Positions 9,564 through 18,317 of a stretch of DNA of 64,000 nt are shown here, in pieces. Under the pieces are notes generated by a model. The model was not told where the DNA came from and made no database searches. It saw only the letters and a program-made list of their open reading frames with translations. Positions within the stretch are counted from its first letter, which is position 1; each line of letters begins with the position of its first letter. This DNA comes from Mesorhizobium onobrychidis (GTDB taxonomy: Bacteria > Pseudomonadota > Alphaproteobacteria > Rhizobiales > Rhizobiaceae), in assembly GCF_024707545.1 (NCBI RefSeq), contig NZ_CP062229.1, positions 434,001-498,000 on the forward strand. Reading direction: 5' to 3'. The position numbers were made by a program, and so were the translations under genes.

Positions 9564-9881
9564 ATGGTTTATAATTACGCAGGTGTGGTGGCACTGGCTG
9601 ACCCCACGCGCAGAAAGGTATTCGAGCTTGTGGCCGAAGGGCCGCGTTCGGTGGCGAACCTCGCTCGAATCCTGCCGGTGTCTCAGCCCGCGATCTCTCA
9701 TCACCTGAAGGTGCTGAGGGAGGCGCGGCTGGTCCGCGCCGAGCCTCGCGGCGCCAGCAACATATATCATGTCGACCCTCACGGTCTCGGCGAGATGCGT
9801 GCCTGGCTCGACCAGATGTGGGGGAACGCGCTCGACGCCTTCCGAAACGAGATCAACAAAGCCAAGGAGCGAAAAGAATGA
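9564..9881 (+). CDS. ArsR family winged-helix regulator
   Basis: This is a 105-aa repressor-type protein with the ArsR core: ALADPTRRKVFELVAEGPRSV, then the recognition helix region VSQPAISHHLKVLREARLVRAE and the wing RGASNIYHVD. The metal-binding ELCVCDL motif is absent and there is no cysteine, so it is not a metal sensor of the classical type. The stop codon overlaps the start of the next gene (ATGA at 9878-9881), so it is translationally coupled to an SRPBCC protein. This ArsR/SRPBCC pairing is common in soil bacteria. Confidence 0.92.
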   Translation: MVYNYAGVVALADPTRRKVFELVAEGPRSVANLARILPVSQPAISHHLKVLREARLVRAEPRGASNIYHVDPHGLGEMRAWLDQMWGNALDAFRNEINKAKERKE

Positions 9882-10354
9882 CGGCGATCATTAAACCAGC
9901 GCCTGTGCGCAAGTCGGTCACTGTGGACGTGCCGGTTGCCACGGCGTTTGAAGTGTTCACGAGCGGGTTTGGACGTTGGTGGCCGGCGTCCCACTCGATA
10001 GGCAAGTCCGCGCTCAGGAGCGCGACTATCGAGCCAAAGGCAGGCGGCCGCTGGTTTGAGACCGGCGAGGATGGGGCGGAATGCGACTGGGGCGAAGTGC
10101 TGACGTGGGAACCGCCAAACCGCATCGTCCTGGCGTGGCGGATTCGCGCCGACTGGCAATATGATCCGTCGCTGCTGACCGAAGTCGAGGTCAAGTTCTC
10201 CGAGGCCGGCGAGAACGCGACTCGCGTCGAGCTGGAGCATCGTCAGCTTGAGAACATGGGCGCGGCCGGCGAAGCGGCGCGTGAGATTTTCGAATCCGAT
10301 CGTGGCTGGAGCGGCATCCTGCAAGGTTATGTCCAGCTGATCGAGAAGCGGTAG
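9878..10354 (+). CDS. SRPBCC (AHSA1-like) domain protein
   Basis: This 158-aa START/Bet v 1-fold protein starts SVTVDVPVATAFEVFTSGFGRWWPASHS. The mid part FETGEDGAECDWGEVLTWEPPNRIVLAWRI and the C-terminal helix RGWSGILQGYVQLIEK are diagnostic of the AHSA1/CalC-like subfamily. The ATG at 9878 overlaps the ArsR stop by 4 bp. The fold binds hydrophobic ligands; a role in ligand binding or detoxification under control of its ArsR partner is inference. Confidence 0.9.
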   Translation: MTAIIKPAPVRKSVTVDVPVATAFEVFTSGFGRWWPASHSIGKSALRSATIEPKAGGRWFETGEDGAECDWGEVLTWEPPNRIVLAWRIRADWQYDPSLLTEVEVKFSEAGENATRVELEHRQLENMGAAGEAAREIFESDRGWSGILQGYVQLIEKR

Positions 10355-11083
10355 GCTGCCAATCGATCGGCCAACACACTTACCCTTTGAGTACGTGAAA
10401 GGTGCGCTTCAATTCGCAATGCATATGCTATAGCTGAAGATCAGGAGTGCGGTCTGCCGCTTACTGAGGCAACGAAGGCGAAAGCGTATTAGTCGCAGTG
10501 TATGAGAGCCGTACCGGTGAGATGAGACGAAGCGGTCGAAGACAGGCTAACACAAGGCCCGGCGTTCTGCTCAGCGTGAGTGCTGGTCTGCGGCTGCTCG
10601 CTTCGTTGCTCTTTCTGATCTGGACCATTCCTGCGGCAACAGCCGACCAGGTCGGACATGATGTAGCTAAAGAGCAAATGAGGCTCGCTGCGTCCAAACC
10701 GGTCGCGACCATCCTTGTCCGCGACATTGCGCGCCGTGTTGGTGCTGAGACTTCCCGTTTCAAAACGGGAACGCCTGCCATTGCGGGAAACGGCAAGCCC
10801 TTTTGCATAATCCCGGATTTGCGCCTGCCGCTCGAAACCGCGTCAGCCGCATCGTTTGGAATAGGGTCTGAAGACCGGCCGAAACTGTCGCCGATCCGCG
10901 CCTTTGATGCGCGCGCGCCTCCGCTTCTCCCGGCATGATCCTGGCCGCGCGACCGCGGCCCCCGACTCCCAAAACTTTCACATCGCGTTCCGTTCGGGCT
11001 CTCGTCGAGTTGCTCGCCGATCGGAACGCCAAAGCTCTTGTCGGAGGCGGTTTCCGCCCGATATGGGCTGAACGGACAAGAAC
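10355..11083. other. Long gap before secDF, at most one doubtful gene
   Basis: About 730 bases lie between the SRPBCC gene and secDF. A purine-poor leader, the repeated word TATTAGTCGCAG (10489-10500) and one possible small exported-protein gene (10498-10938, listed separately) are all that can be seen. There is no RNA gene or clear terminator. The secDF promoter should lie in the last 150 bases. Confidence 0.4.
10498..10938 (+). CDS. Hypothetical protein with possible signal peptide (doubtful)
   Basis: A 146-aa frame contains a hydrophobic stretch (LRLLASLLFLIWTIPAATA, about residues 31-49) behind basic residues, resembling an uncleaved or late signal peptide, followed by polar sequence without a recognised domain. 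A second ATG at 10522 (MRRSGRRQAN) would give a better signal-peptide layout. There is no strong ribosome site, and an overlapping frame on the other strand is equally long, so this may not be a real gene. Confidence 0.3.
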   Translation: MYESRTGEMRRSGRRQANTRPGVLLSVSAGLRLLASLLFLIWTIPAATADQVGHDVAKEQMRLAASKPVATILVRDIARRVGAETSRFKTGTPAIAGNGKPFCIIPDLRLPLETASAASFGIGSEDRPKLSPIRAFDARAPPLLPA

Positions 11084-13639
11084 ATGCTGCATTTTTCGCG
11101 CTGGAAGACCATTCTCATCTGGCTGACGGTCCTAGCCGGTATCCTGTACGCAGCTCCCAATCTGGTTCCCGCCTCCACTCTGGCATCGCTGCCGAATTGG
11201 CTGCCAAAGCAGCAACTGACGCTGGGTCTAGACCTGCAGGGCGGCTCGCACATCCTGCTCCAGATCGATCGGCAGGACCTCGCCAACGAACGCCTCGAAT
11301 CGGCACGCGACGAGGTCCGCACATCGCTGCGCGATGCCCAGATCGGCTATACCGGGCTTTCCGGCACCGCCAATTCCATCCAGGTCCGCATTCGCGACCA
11401 AGGCCAGATCGAAGCTGCGAAGACCGCACTCGAAAGATTGACGCAGCCGATCTCGACCGGCCTTTTCATGAGCGGCTCGGTGACCGAGATGGAGATGGCC
11501 GAGCCGGAACCGGGCCTGCTGCGTTTTACGCTGACCGAAGCCGGGGTCGACTACCGGATCGCCGCGGCGCTGACTCAATCGATCGAGGTGGTGGGCCGGC
11601 GCGTCAACGAACTCGGCACGACCGAGCCGATCATCCAGCGACAGGGATCAGAGCGCATCATGGTCCAGGTGCCGGGCCTGCAGGATCCGCAGCGGCTGAA
11701 GGATATTCTCGGACAGACGGCGAAGCTGACCTTCCAGATGGTCGACCAGTCGATTCCGGTCGAGGAGGCGATCTCCGGCCGCCCGCCGGCGGGCTCGACG
11801 GTGATGTATTCGACTGACGAGCCCCGGGTTCCCCATCTGATCGAGAACCGGATCATCGTCTCCGGCGAAAACCTCGTCGATGCGCAGGCAACCTTCGACC
11901 AGCGCACCAACGAGCCGGTGGTCTCGTTTCGCTTCGACAGCCGCGGCGCCACCCGCTTCGGTCAGGCTACTCAGGCCAATGTCGGGCGCCTGTTCGCGAT
12001 CATCCTCGACAACGAGGTGATCTCCGCGCCTCAGATCCGCGAACCAATCCTGGGCGGCACCGGGCAGATATCCGGCAGTTTCACGGTCGAGAGCGCGAAC
12101 GATCTTGCGGTCCTGCTGCGCGCCGGCGCGCTGCCTGCCGACCTCACCATCGTCGAGGAACGCACCGTCGGTCCGAGCCTCGGCAGCGATTCGATCGAGG
12201 CGGGCCAGTTCGCGTCGATCGTCGCCGGGTTCCTCGTCGTCGGCTTCATGCTGTTCGCCTATGGGCGACTGGGACTGATCGCGAATGTCGCGCTCCTGGC
12301 CAACGTCGCACTGATCATCGCCGTCCTGTCGGTTCTTGGGGCAACGCTGACGCTGCCTGGCATCGCCGGCATCGTGCTGACGATGGGCATGGCGGTCGAT
12401 TCCAACGTCATCATTTTCGAGCGCGTCCGCGAAGAGAATCGCCAAGGGCGCTCGATCGTGCAGTCGATGGATTCCGGATTCAAACAGGCGCTGGCGACAG
12501 TTGTCGACGCCAATGTGACGACGCTGATTGCCGCCGTCATCCTGTTCTTCCTCGGCTCAGGGCCTATCAAGGGGTTTGCCGTCACCCTCGCCATCGGCAT
12601 CGTCACCACCGTGTTCACGGCCTTCACGCTGACGCGCTGGCTGGTCGCATTCTGGCTTCGCCGGCAGCGCCCGAAAGCCATGCCCAGCGGTGTCATGCGC
12701 CTGGTGCCCGACGACACGCGGGTGCCGTTCATGGCATTCCGAAAGTACGCCTTCACGCTGTCCCTGCTATTGTCGATCGCTTCGGCAGCGCTGTTCTTCA
12801 CTGTCGGCATGAACTACGGCATCGACTTCCGCGGCGGTTCGAGCATCGAGGTGCAAGCGAAGGGCCAGCAGGCCGACATCGGCGACATTCGTGAGCGCCT
12901 GACGGGCCTCGAACTGGGTGAGGTGCAGGTGCAGGAGTTCGGGTCGGCCCGGGATGTGCTGATCCGCATCGGCACCCAGGGGGGCGGCGACATTGCCGAA
13001 CAGTCCGCCGTTGAGAAGGTAAGAAGCGCGCTCGAAACCGACTACGAGTTCCGCCGCATCGAGGTTGTCGGTCCGACGGTGTCCTCCGAACTCGCGTTCA
13101 ACGGCACAATGGGCGTGCTCGCCTCGCTGCTGGCGATGCTCGTCTACATCTGGATCAGGTTCGAGTGGCAGTTCGGGCTGGGTGCCATCATTTCGACGTT
13201 CCACGACGTGATCCTGATGGTTGGCTTCTACGTCGTCGCGGGCATAGAGTTCAATTTGACCTCGATAGCCGCGATCCTGACCATTGTCGGCTATTCCATC
13301 AACGATACAGTTGTTGTCTATGATCGGGTCCGCGAGAATCTGCGCCGCTATAAAAGGATGCCGATTGCCGAACTGCTCGACCTGTCGATGAACCAGACAC
13401 TGGCGCGAACGGTCCTGACCGGCGTGACCACGCTGTTTGCGCTGGCGGCGCTTTCGATCTGGGGCGGCGAGGTCATCCAGTCCTTCACGGTCGCGATGAT
13501 CTTCGGCATTCTCGCCGGCACCTATTCCTCCATCTTCGTCGCCGGGCCGCTGCTGATCCTGTTCAAGCTCCGGCCGGGCGCCCTCAGTCCAGAGGAAGCC
13601 GCAGCGGCGAAAGAGCCGCCGGCGCGACAGGCCTTATGA
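11084..13639 (+). CDS. secDF: Fused protein translocase subunit SecDF
   Basis: This inner-membrane protein (851 aa) uses the proton gradient to help pull proteins across the Sec channel. The SecD half starts with one membrane segment (ILIWLTVLAGILYAAPNLVP) and the D1 motif LGLDLQGGSHILLQID. It has a large periplasmic domain and then five membrane segments with the conserved AVDSNVIIFERVREE. The SecF half begins near residue 555 with MNYGIDFRGGSSIEVQ and has YSINDTVVVYDRVREN. A single fused chain is known in several alphaproteobacteria. Its last codons overlap the convergent cysteine desulfurase gene by 6 bp, with the two stop codons sharing TTATGA. Confidence 0.95.
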   Translation: MLHFSRWKTILIWLTVLAGILYAAPNLVPASTLASLPNWLPKQQLTLGLDLQGGSHILLQIDRQDLANERLESARDEVRTSLRDAQIGYTGLSGTANSIQVRIRDQGQIEAAKTALERLTQPISTGLFMSGSVTEMEMAEPEPGLLRFTLTEAGVDYRIAAALTQSIEVVGRRVNELGTTEPIIQRQGSERIMVQVPGLQDPQRLKDILGQTAKLTFQMVDQSIPVEEAISGRPPAGSTVMYSTDEPRVPHLIENRIIVSGENLVDAQATFDQRTNEPVVSFRFDSRGATRFGQATQANVGRLFAIILDNEVISAPQIREPILGGTGQISGSFTVESANDLAVLLRAGALPADLTIVEERTVGPSLGSDSIEAGQFASIVAGFLVVGFMLFAYGRLGLIANVALLANVALIIAVLSVLGATLTLPGIAGIVLTMGMAVDSNVIIFERVREENRQGRSIVQSMDSGFKQALATVVDANVTTLIAAVILFFLGSGPIKGFAVTLAIGIVTTVFTAFTLTRWLVAFWLRRQRPKAMPSGVMRLVPDDTRVPFMAFRKYAFTLSLLLSIASAALFFTVGMNYGIDFRGGSSIEVQAKGQQADIGDIRERLTGLELGEVQVQEFGSARDVLIRIGTQGGGDIAEQSAVEKVRSALETDYEFRRIEVVGPTVSSELAFNGTMGVLASLLAMLVYIWIRFEWQFGLGAIISTFHDVILMVGFYVVAGIEFNLTSIAAILTIVGYSINDTVVVYDRVRENLRRYKRMPIAELLDLSMNQTLARTVLTGVTTLFALAALSIWGGEVIQSFTVAMIFGILAGTYSSIFVAGPLLILFKLRPGALSPEEAAAAKEPPARQAL

Positions 13640-14776
13640 CACAACGATGGGGGCGGATCGGACCGTGACGGCTCGAAGCTGATCCACGACAGCGTCGGTT
13701 TCGGCGCTGGTCGTGGCTCGACCAAGACTGAAGCGAACGGCGCCCATGCCGATCTTCTCGGGCACGCCCATGGCCGTGAGCACTGGGGAGAGCTTGATCC
13801 GGCCGGCGTGACACGCCGAACCGGTCGACGCCGCGACGCCCTCGAGACGCGAAAGCACGTCGGCGCCGATCATGCCGACGAATGAAACGTTGAGCGTGTT
13901 GGGAAGGCGGTGCTGAGGGTGCCCATTGAGCGCGACATGGTCGCCGAAAGTTTCCTGCAGCGCGTCCCAAAAGCGATCACGCAGTACGCGGACGCGCGCC
14001 ATCGGCTCCAGGTCGCTCGCGAGCGCACAGGCGGCGCCGAGGCCGACCGCCAGCAAGGCGCTCTCGGTGCCAGCGCGACGGCCATGTTCGTGCCCGGCGC
14101 CATGGATCAGCGGCTCGAGCCTGAGCCCGCCTCGGACATAGAGCGCACCGACACCCTTCGGCGCGTAAAGCTTGTGGCCTGCGATGGTCAGCAGATCGAC
14201 GCCAAGCGTGTCGACCTTGGTTGCAATCTTGCCGACCGACTGCGCAGCGTCGGTGTGAAACCGGACGCCATGCTCCCGCGCAATAGTACCGATCTCCTCG
14301 ATCGGCTGGATCGTGCCAACCTCATTGTTGGCGTGCATGACGGTGATCAGGATGGTGCGCGGCGTGATGGCACGACGCACATCCTCGGGATCGACCCGGC
14401 CCGTGCTGTCGACCGGCACATAGGTCACTGCCGCGCCGAGCTGCTCGAGGAACCGGCAAGGGGCGAGAATGGCCGGATGCTCGACCGTGGTGGTAACGAT
14501 GTGCTCGCCCTTGTGCCTCAGCGCGAAGAACGTGCCCTTGATCGCCAGGTTGTTGGCCTCGCTGCCGCCGCTTGTGAACACGATCTCGTCGGGTGCGCAG
14601 TCGAGCAGCGCCGCAACCTGGCTGCGGGCCTTCTCCAGCGCAGCCTTCGCCGGCATGCTCGCCCAATGCCCGCTCGATGGATTGCCGAAAGCCTCATCCA
14701 GATATGGCCGCATGGCAGCCGTAACCGAAGGATCGATCGGCGTGCTGGCGTTGTAGTCGAGATAGATCGATGTCAT
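13634..14776 (-). CDS. Cysteine desulfurase (NifS/IscS family)
   Basis: This PLP enzyme (380 aa) removes sulfur from cysteine as a protein persulfide. It starts IYLDYNASTPIDPSV, the usual first strand. It has TSGGSEANNLAIKG, the histidine of TTTVEHPAIL, HTDAAQSVGKI, the PLP-lysine motif TIAGHKLYAPKGVGALYVR, and the active-site cysteine in GVAASTGSACHAGRIKLSPVLTAMG. The spacing of the Cys loop suggests a NifS/group I-like enzyme. No isc or suf scaffold genes are adjacent; its neighbours are a Met-rich EF-hand protein and, further on, an MBL hydrolase/MFS operon and an ArsR-rhodanese gene that may also deal with sulfane sulfur. That functional link is inference. Confidence 0.95.
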   Translation of the reverse strand: MTSIYLDYNASTPIDPSVTAAMRPYLDEAFGNPSSGHWASMPAKAALEKARSQVAALLDCAPDEIVFTSGGSEANNLAIKGTFFALRHKGEHIVTTTVEHPAILAPCRFLEQLGAAVTYVPVDSTGRVDPEDVRRAITPRTILITVMHANNEVGTIQPIEEIGTIAREHGVRFHTDAAQSVGKIATKVDTLGVDLLTIAGHKLYAPKGVGALYVRGGLRLEPLIHGAGHEHGRRAGTESALLAVGLGAACALASDLEPMARVRVLRDRFWDALQETFGDHVALNGHPQHRLPNTLNVSFVGMIGADVLSRLEGVAASTGSACHAGRIKLSPVLTAMGVPEKIGMGAVRFSLGRATTSAETDAVVDQLRAVTVRSAPIVVS

Positions 14777-14825
14777 GCCCGGGAGCCTCCTTCGCGGTTT
14801 GTCGCCCGGCGATCAGCTTGCGCGG

Positions 14826-15329
14826 CTATTCCCGCATGAATGCCTGAACCTCTTCGGATGTCACTTTGCCGTCCTTGTTTGCGTCCACCTTGTCGAAGAT
14901 TCGCTTATGGATGGCGGTGATCTCTTCGAAGGAAAGTGCGCTGTCACCGTCCGTGTCGGCAATGGCGAACATGATCTTCATCATGTGCCCGCGCATGCGC
15001 ATCATCGGCATTGCGCCCATCATGCCGGGCTGCATCATCTCGCCCATCATGCCCTGACCCATGCCTTGGCACATCATGCCCCGGCCCATGCCTTGGCCCA
15101 TCATGCCCTGGCCCATCATGCCGGGAGGCATCATGCCGGGTTGAGCGGGCTGTGCACCTTGGTCTTGTCCCGCCATACCTCCAGGCTCGGGAGACGGCGC
15201 CGCCTGCGCGACCGTCGTATCGGGATGGTGCGGATCGGCGGCGGTTGTTTGCGCGGCGGCTGTAGCCGTCGCGCCGGCGGCGACAATGGCGGCGAGCGCG
15301 GTCACGCGCGTCAGTGAAATCAACGTCAT
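14826..15329 (-). CDS. Exported Met-rich EF-hand protein
   Basis: This is a 167-aa secreted protein. Residues 1-26 are a signal peptide (MTLISLTRVTALAAIVAAGA, cleavage near AAAQ). Residues 50-118 are a low-complexity Gly-Met region built from GMMGQGM-like units with a single Cys. The C-terminus holds two EF-hand loops, DTDGDSALSFEE and DANKDGKVTSEE. The calcium ligands are complete. Met-rich GMMxQGM repeats resemble copper-binding or periplasmic chaperone segments, so a metal-related role is plausible but unproven. The start at 15329 is set by AAGGAGG 6 nt upstream; an extension to 15458 precedes the signal peptide and is rejected. Confidence 0.88.
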   Translation of the reverse strand: MTLISLTRVTALAAIVAAGATATAAAQTTAADPHHPDTTVAQAAPSPEPGGMAGQDQGAQPAQPGMMPPGMMGQGMMGQGMGRGMMCQGMGQGMMGEMMQPGMMGAMPMMRMRGHMMKIMFAIADTDGDSALSFEEITAIHKRIFDKVDANKDGKVTSEEVQAFMRE

Positions 15330-15514
15330 AATATCCTCCTTCCTCTCATGAGCTCGGCAGTTCTGATTCGCTGGCGGCTCTGCGGCCGGAAATGCTTTCG
15401 GCTCTTTCCGTACTGCCGGCAAACCGCTGGTCGCGGTCAAATTCCAATATAAAGCCAAAAGGCAGCGCGGCGACTTTGCGCCGGATCAATTGCTCGGGCA
15501 GCGATCTGCCGCTG

Positions 15515-16792
15515 TCATGTTGTCCTCCTCGAGGACGGATGGGGCTCGGTTTCGCTCATCACGACAGCTACGACCAGCCCTGAGAGAAACGTCAGCGCGG
15601 CGATCGATGTGATCGCCCATGACAGCCCGAAGCTGTCGGCGATGAGGCCGGCGGAGAGCGCCCCGATCGCGTAGCCGAGATCCCGCCAGAACCGGTAGAC
15701 GCTGAGTGAGCGGGCGCGCCAGGTCGGATGCGAGGCATCGGAGACGGCTGCGATCAAGCTCGGGTAGACCATCGCCGTGCCGAGGCCGAGCAGAAGGCTG
15801 CCGACGATCCACCACTCGAACTGGCGCGTCGCCGCGGTGAGAAACAGACCGGCGGCCTGAACCCACATGCCGGCGACGATCAGGCCTTTGCGCCCCCAGC
15901 GATCGCTCAAGGGACCCGTGACGATCTGCAAGATACCCCATGTCGCGGGATAGATCGCCTTGAGGATGCCGATGCGCTCGACACCGAGGCCGAAGGAAGC
16001 GAAGAACAATGGGAAAATGCCCCAGCTCATTCCGTCGTTGAGATTGTTGACGAGGCCGGCCTGCGAGGCGGCGAACAGGTTGCGATCCCCGAACGAGGTG
16101 AGCGCGAAGACCTGCCGAAAGCTGATCGGCGCGGCCTGCTGGGCGTGGGATGAAGCCTCCAGCCGAACATGGTCGCGCGTGTCGCACACGAGCAGGATCG
16201 ACAGTGCGGCACCGAGGACGGCATAGCCGATGCCGAGATAGATCGGCACTGGCCGCAGTCCGTATTGCGAGGCGAGATAGCCGGTCAGGAACGCCGTCAC
16301 CCCGACGGCGAGATAGCCGGCGAACTCGTTGAGGCCGACGGCAAGGCCGCGCGACTTCGGCCCGACGAGATCGACTTTCATGATCACCGTCATCGACCAG
16401 GCGAGCCCCTGGTTGACGCCGAGCAATGCGTTGGCCGCAATCACCCATTCCCAGGTCGGCGCCCAGATGATCATGAACGGCACCGGCAGGCCGACCAGCC
16501 ATCCCAAAACGAGCACGCGCTTGCGGCCCCACGCGTCGGCAAGCTGGCCCGAGACCAGATTGGCCAGCGCCTTGACGACGCCGAAGCTGACGATGAAGGA
16601 GACGATGAGCGTCGTCGACGTGACGTGGAACTCCTCCGATCCGATCAGCGGCACTACCGTTCGTTCTATTCCGACCATGCCGCCGACAAAGGCGTTGATC
16701 ACGACGAGCAGCGCGAATTGCGGCCAGTTCTCCCTGAGGCCGAGCCTGACGGGTGAACCCGCCTTGCCTGGAACCGATGCCGCTTCGTCCAT
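15515..16792 (-). CDS. Major facilitator superfamily transporter
   Basis: This is a 12-helix membrane transporter (425 aa). The N-half has GQLADAWGRKRVLVLGW after helix 2, the MFS loop 2-3 motif, and the C-half repeats it as GPLSDRWGRKGLIVAGM. The start lies 3 bp after the stop of the MBL-fold hydrolase gene (16796-17533), so the two are one operon. The operon is divergent from an ArsR-rhodanese regulator. In related sulfide-responsive operons the membrane partner is often a TauE-type permease; here it is an MFS protein, so sulfur-compound efflux is a hypothesis. Drug or arsenate-related efflux are alternatives. Confidence 0.88.
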   Translation of the reverse strand: MDEAASVPGKAGSPVRLGLRENWPQFALLVVINAFVGGMVGIERTVVPLIGSEEFHVTSTTLIVSFIVSFGVVKALANLVSGQLADAWGRKRVLVLGWLVGLPVPFMIIWAPTWEWVIAANALLGVNQGLAWSMTVIMKVDLVGPKSRGLAVGLNEFAGYLAVGVTAFLTGYLASQYGLRPVPIYLGIGYAVLGAALSILLVCDTRDHVRLEASSHAQQAAPISFRQVFALTSFGDRNLFAASQAGLVNNLNDGMSWGIFPLFFASFGLGVERIGILKAIYPATWGILQIVTGPLSDRWGRKGLIVAGMWVQAAGLFLTAATRQFEWWIVGSLLLGLGTAMVYPSLIAAVSDASHPTWRARSLSVYRFWRDLGYAIGALSAGLIADSFGLSWAITSIAALTFLSGLVVAVVMSETEPHPSSRRTT

Positions 16793-16795
16793 GGC

Positions 16796-17533
16796 TCAGG
16801 CCGCCGCAGCCAGGGCGGAATTGGCGGCCCGGAGCGCCGCGGCCTCCGGCGGAGCCGGCGGAATCTCGGCGAGCATGAAGCGAATGAACGCGGCTTCGTC
16901 CTCGATCCGGAGGGCCTCGTTGTGGCGTTTCTCGAAACCGATGGTCGACCACGGCTTGCCGCTCAGGCGCCGGCCGCAGACCGAGCCAGCATAGGCGCCG
17001 GGGAGCACCTCGACATGATCGGGAAGCGCCTTGAGCCGACCGGCGCTGCGAAAGAGATCCTTTGCGCCTTGCTCGGCGCTGACGGCGAGTTCGGTGCGAC
17101 CGAGATCGCCGGCCATCAGCGTGTGGCCGGTCAGCACGAACCACGGCTCGTCGGCACGCGTGCGGTCGCTGACGAGAAGGCAGATATGCTCAGGAGTGTG
17201 ACCGGGCGTATGCAGAACGGTTGCGGTGACGTTGCCGAGCGAGAGGACCTCTCCGTCGCGCATGCCTTTGAACGGGAACGCAACATCCGCCTCCGCCGAG
17301 AGCACGTAGGCGGCGCCCGCCGCTTCGGCGAGCGCGCGGCCGGAGGAGAGATGGTCGGCATGAACATGCGTGTCGACGACGAAATGGATGCGCATGCCGG
17401 CGTCTTCGGCGGCGCGCAGGTAGAACTCGATGTCGCCGGCCGGATCGACGACGGCCGCAGCTGCTTTGCCGCCGCAACCGAACAGGTAGGAGACGCCGAC
17501 CGGATCGGTGTGAAGGAACTGGCGAAGGATCAT
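16796..17533 (-). CDS. MBL-fold hydrolase, persulfide dioxygenase/Blh-like
   Basis: This metallo-beta-lactamase-fold enzyme (245 aa) resembles the Blh/ETHE1 group. The metal site is THVHADHLSSG (about residues 58-68), with later ligands in HTPGHTPEHICLLV and LTGHTLMAGDLGRTEL. The N-terminal start MILRQFLHTDPVGVSYLFGCGGK is typical of the persulfide dioxygenase-like branch, in which the protein oxidises glutathione persulfide. The start at 17533 has GAGGAG upstream. It is first in an operon with an MFS transporter and is controlled from the gap containing the 17564-17589 inverted repeat. The C-terminal Ala-rich tail is unremarkable. Confidence 0.87.
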   Translation of the reverse strand: MILRQFLHTDPVGVSYLFGCGGKAAAAVVDPAGDIEFYLRAAEDAGMRIHFVVDTHVHADHLSSGRALAEAAGAAYVLSAEADVAFPFKGMRDGEVLSLGNVTATVLHTPGHTPEHICLLVSDRTRADEPWFVLTGHTLMAGDLGRTELAVSAEQGAKDLFRSAGRLKALPDHVEVLPGAYAGSVCGRRLSGKPWSTIGFEKRHNEALRIEDEAAFIRFMLAEIPPAPPEAAALRAANSALAAAA

Positions 17534-17563
17534 GGTCTTGCGCTCCTCGTTGCAAAGGGCTAG

Positions 17564-17589
17564 AACATTCAATCATTCCGCTGAATGTT
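17564..17589. promoter_or_regulatory. Inverted repeat operator between MBL/MFS operon and ArsR-rhodanese gene
   Basis: AACATTCA (17564-17571) and TGAATGTT (17582-17589) form a perfect 8+8 inverted repeat with a 10-nt spacer; the spacer contains a second CATTC word. It is centred in the 72-bp gap between two divergent genes. The position and symmetry fit an ArsR-family dimer site that represses both directions. Confidence 0.65.
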
Positions 17590-17605
17590 TCACTGAGGAG
17601 AAGCC

Positions 17606-18274
17606 GTGTCAAGCACCGGACCGAAACAGGCGATCTATGCGAGCCTTGCCGAAGTGGCCCAGGCACTCGGCCATCCGCACCGGCTCGAGCTTCTGGAGCA
17701 CCTGGCGCAAGGTGTGCGCAGTGTCGAGGACCTCTCCGCGCGAGCCCATCTGAGCTTCGCCAACACGTCGCGCCACCTGCAGATCCTGCGGCGGACGCGC
17801 CTCGTCGAGACGGAGCGCCGCGGCAAGCACGTGCTCTATAGCCTCGCCGGCGACGCCGAGGTGGTGGCGCTGATCAAGGCGCTCGGCCGGGTCGGCGAGC
17901 GAAACGTGGCCGAAATCGGCCGCGTCATGGCCGACTACTTCCGCGCTCGCGATGCAATGGAACCGGTGTCGCGAGACGATCTCGTCTCGAGGCTGCATGA
18001 CGGCATGGTCACGGTTCTCGACGTGCGGCCAGAGGACGAGTTTGCGGTCGGACATCTTCCAGGCGCCCTCAACATCCCGCTGGCCGAGCTGGAGCGTCGC
18101 TTGGGCGAACTACCGGCGGATCGGGAAGTGATCGCCTATTGCCGCGGCCCCTATTGCGTTCTGTCGTTCGAAGCGGTCGCCGCCTTGCGGGAGCGGGGCT
18201 ATCTCGTCCGTCGGCTCGAGGACGGCTATCCCGAATGGAAGGCCGCCGGCCTGCCTGTCGAAACGGCCGCCTGA
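17606..18274 (+). CDS. ArsR-rhodanese fusion regulator
   Basis: This 222-aa two-domain protein is likely a sulfur-responsive repressor. Residues 1-105 are an ArsR winged helix (LAEVAQALGHPHRLELLEHL, SFANTSRHLQILRRTRLVETER, KHVLYSLAGD). Residues 118-220 are a rhodanese domain (VTVLDVRPEDEFAVGHLPGA) with the active loop YCRGPYCVLS, which carries two cysteines. No cysteine occurs in the DNA-binding half, unlike BigR/SqrR sensors. Translation starts at a GTG (17606) with GAGGAG 5 nt upstream. The divergent operon encodes a persulfide-dioxygenase-like MBL protein and an MFS transporter, so control by sulfane sulfur through the rhodanese loop is a reasonable inference. The architecture is known from other bacteria, including actinobacteria. 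Confidence 0.92.
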   Translation: MSSTGPKQAIYASLAEVAQALGHPHRLELLEHLAQGVRSVEDLSARAHLSFANTSRHLQILRRTRLVETERRGKHVLYSLAGDAEVVALIKALGRVGERNVAEIGRVMADYFRARDAMEPVSRDDLVSRLHDGMVTVLDVRPEDEFAVGHLPGALNIPLAELERRLGELPADREVIAYCRGPYCVLSFEAVAALRERGYLVRRLEDGYPEWKAAGLPVETAA

Positions 18275-18317
18275 AACAGGACACGCGGGGACGAGTCCCA
18301 GGGATCAGAAAGCCGTC

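Noticed and set aside
7339..10500. Repeated word TATTAGTCGCAG at 7339 and 10489
   Set aside because: A 12-bp match without shared context could be chance.
15000..15140. Repetitive CATCATGCC units as a possible repeat array
   Set aside because: They are codons of the Met/Gly-rich segment of the EF-hand protein.
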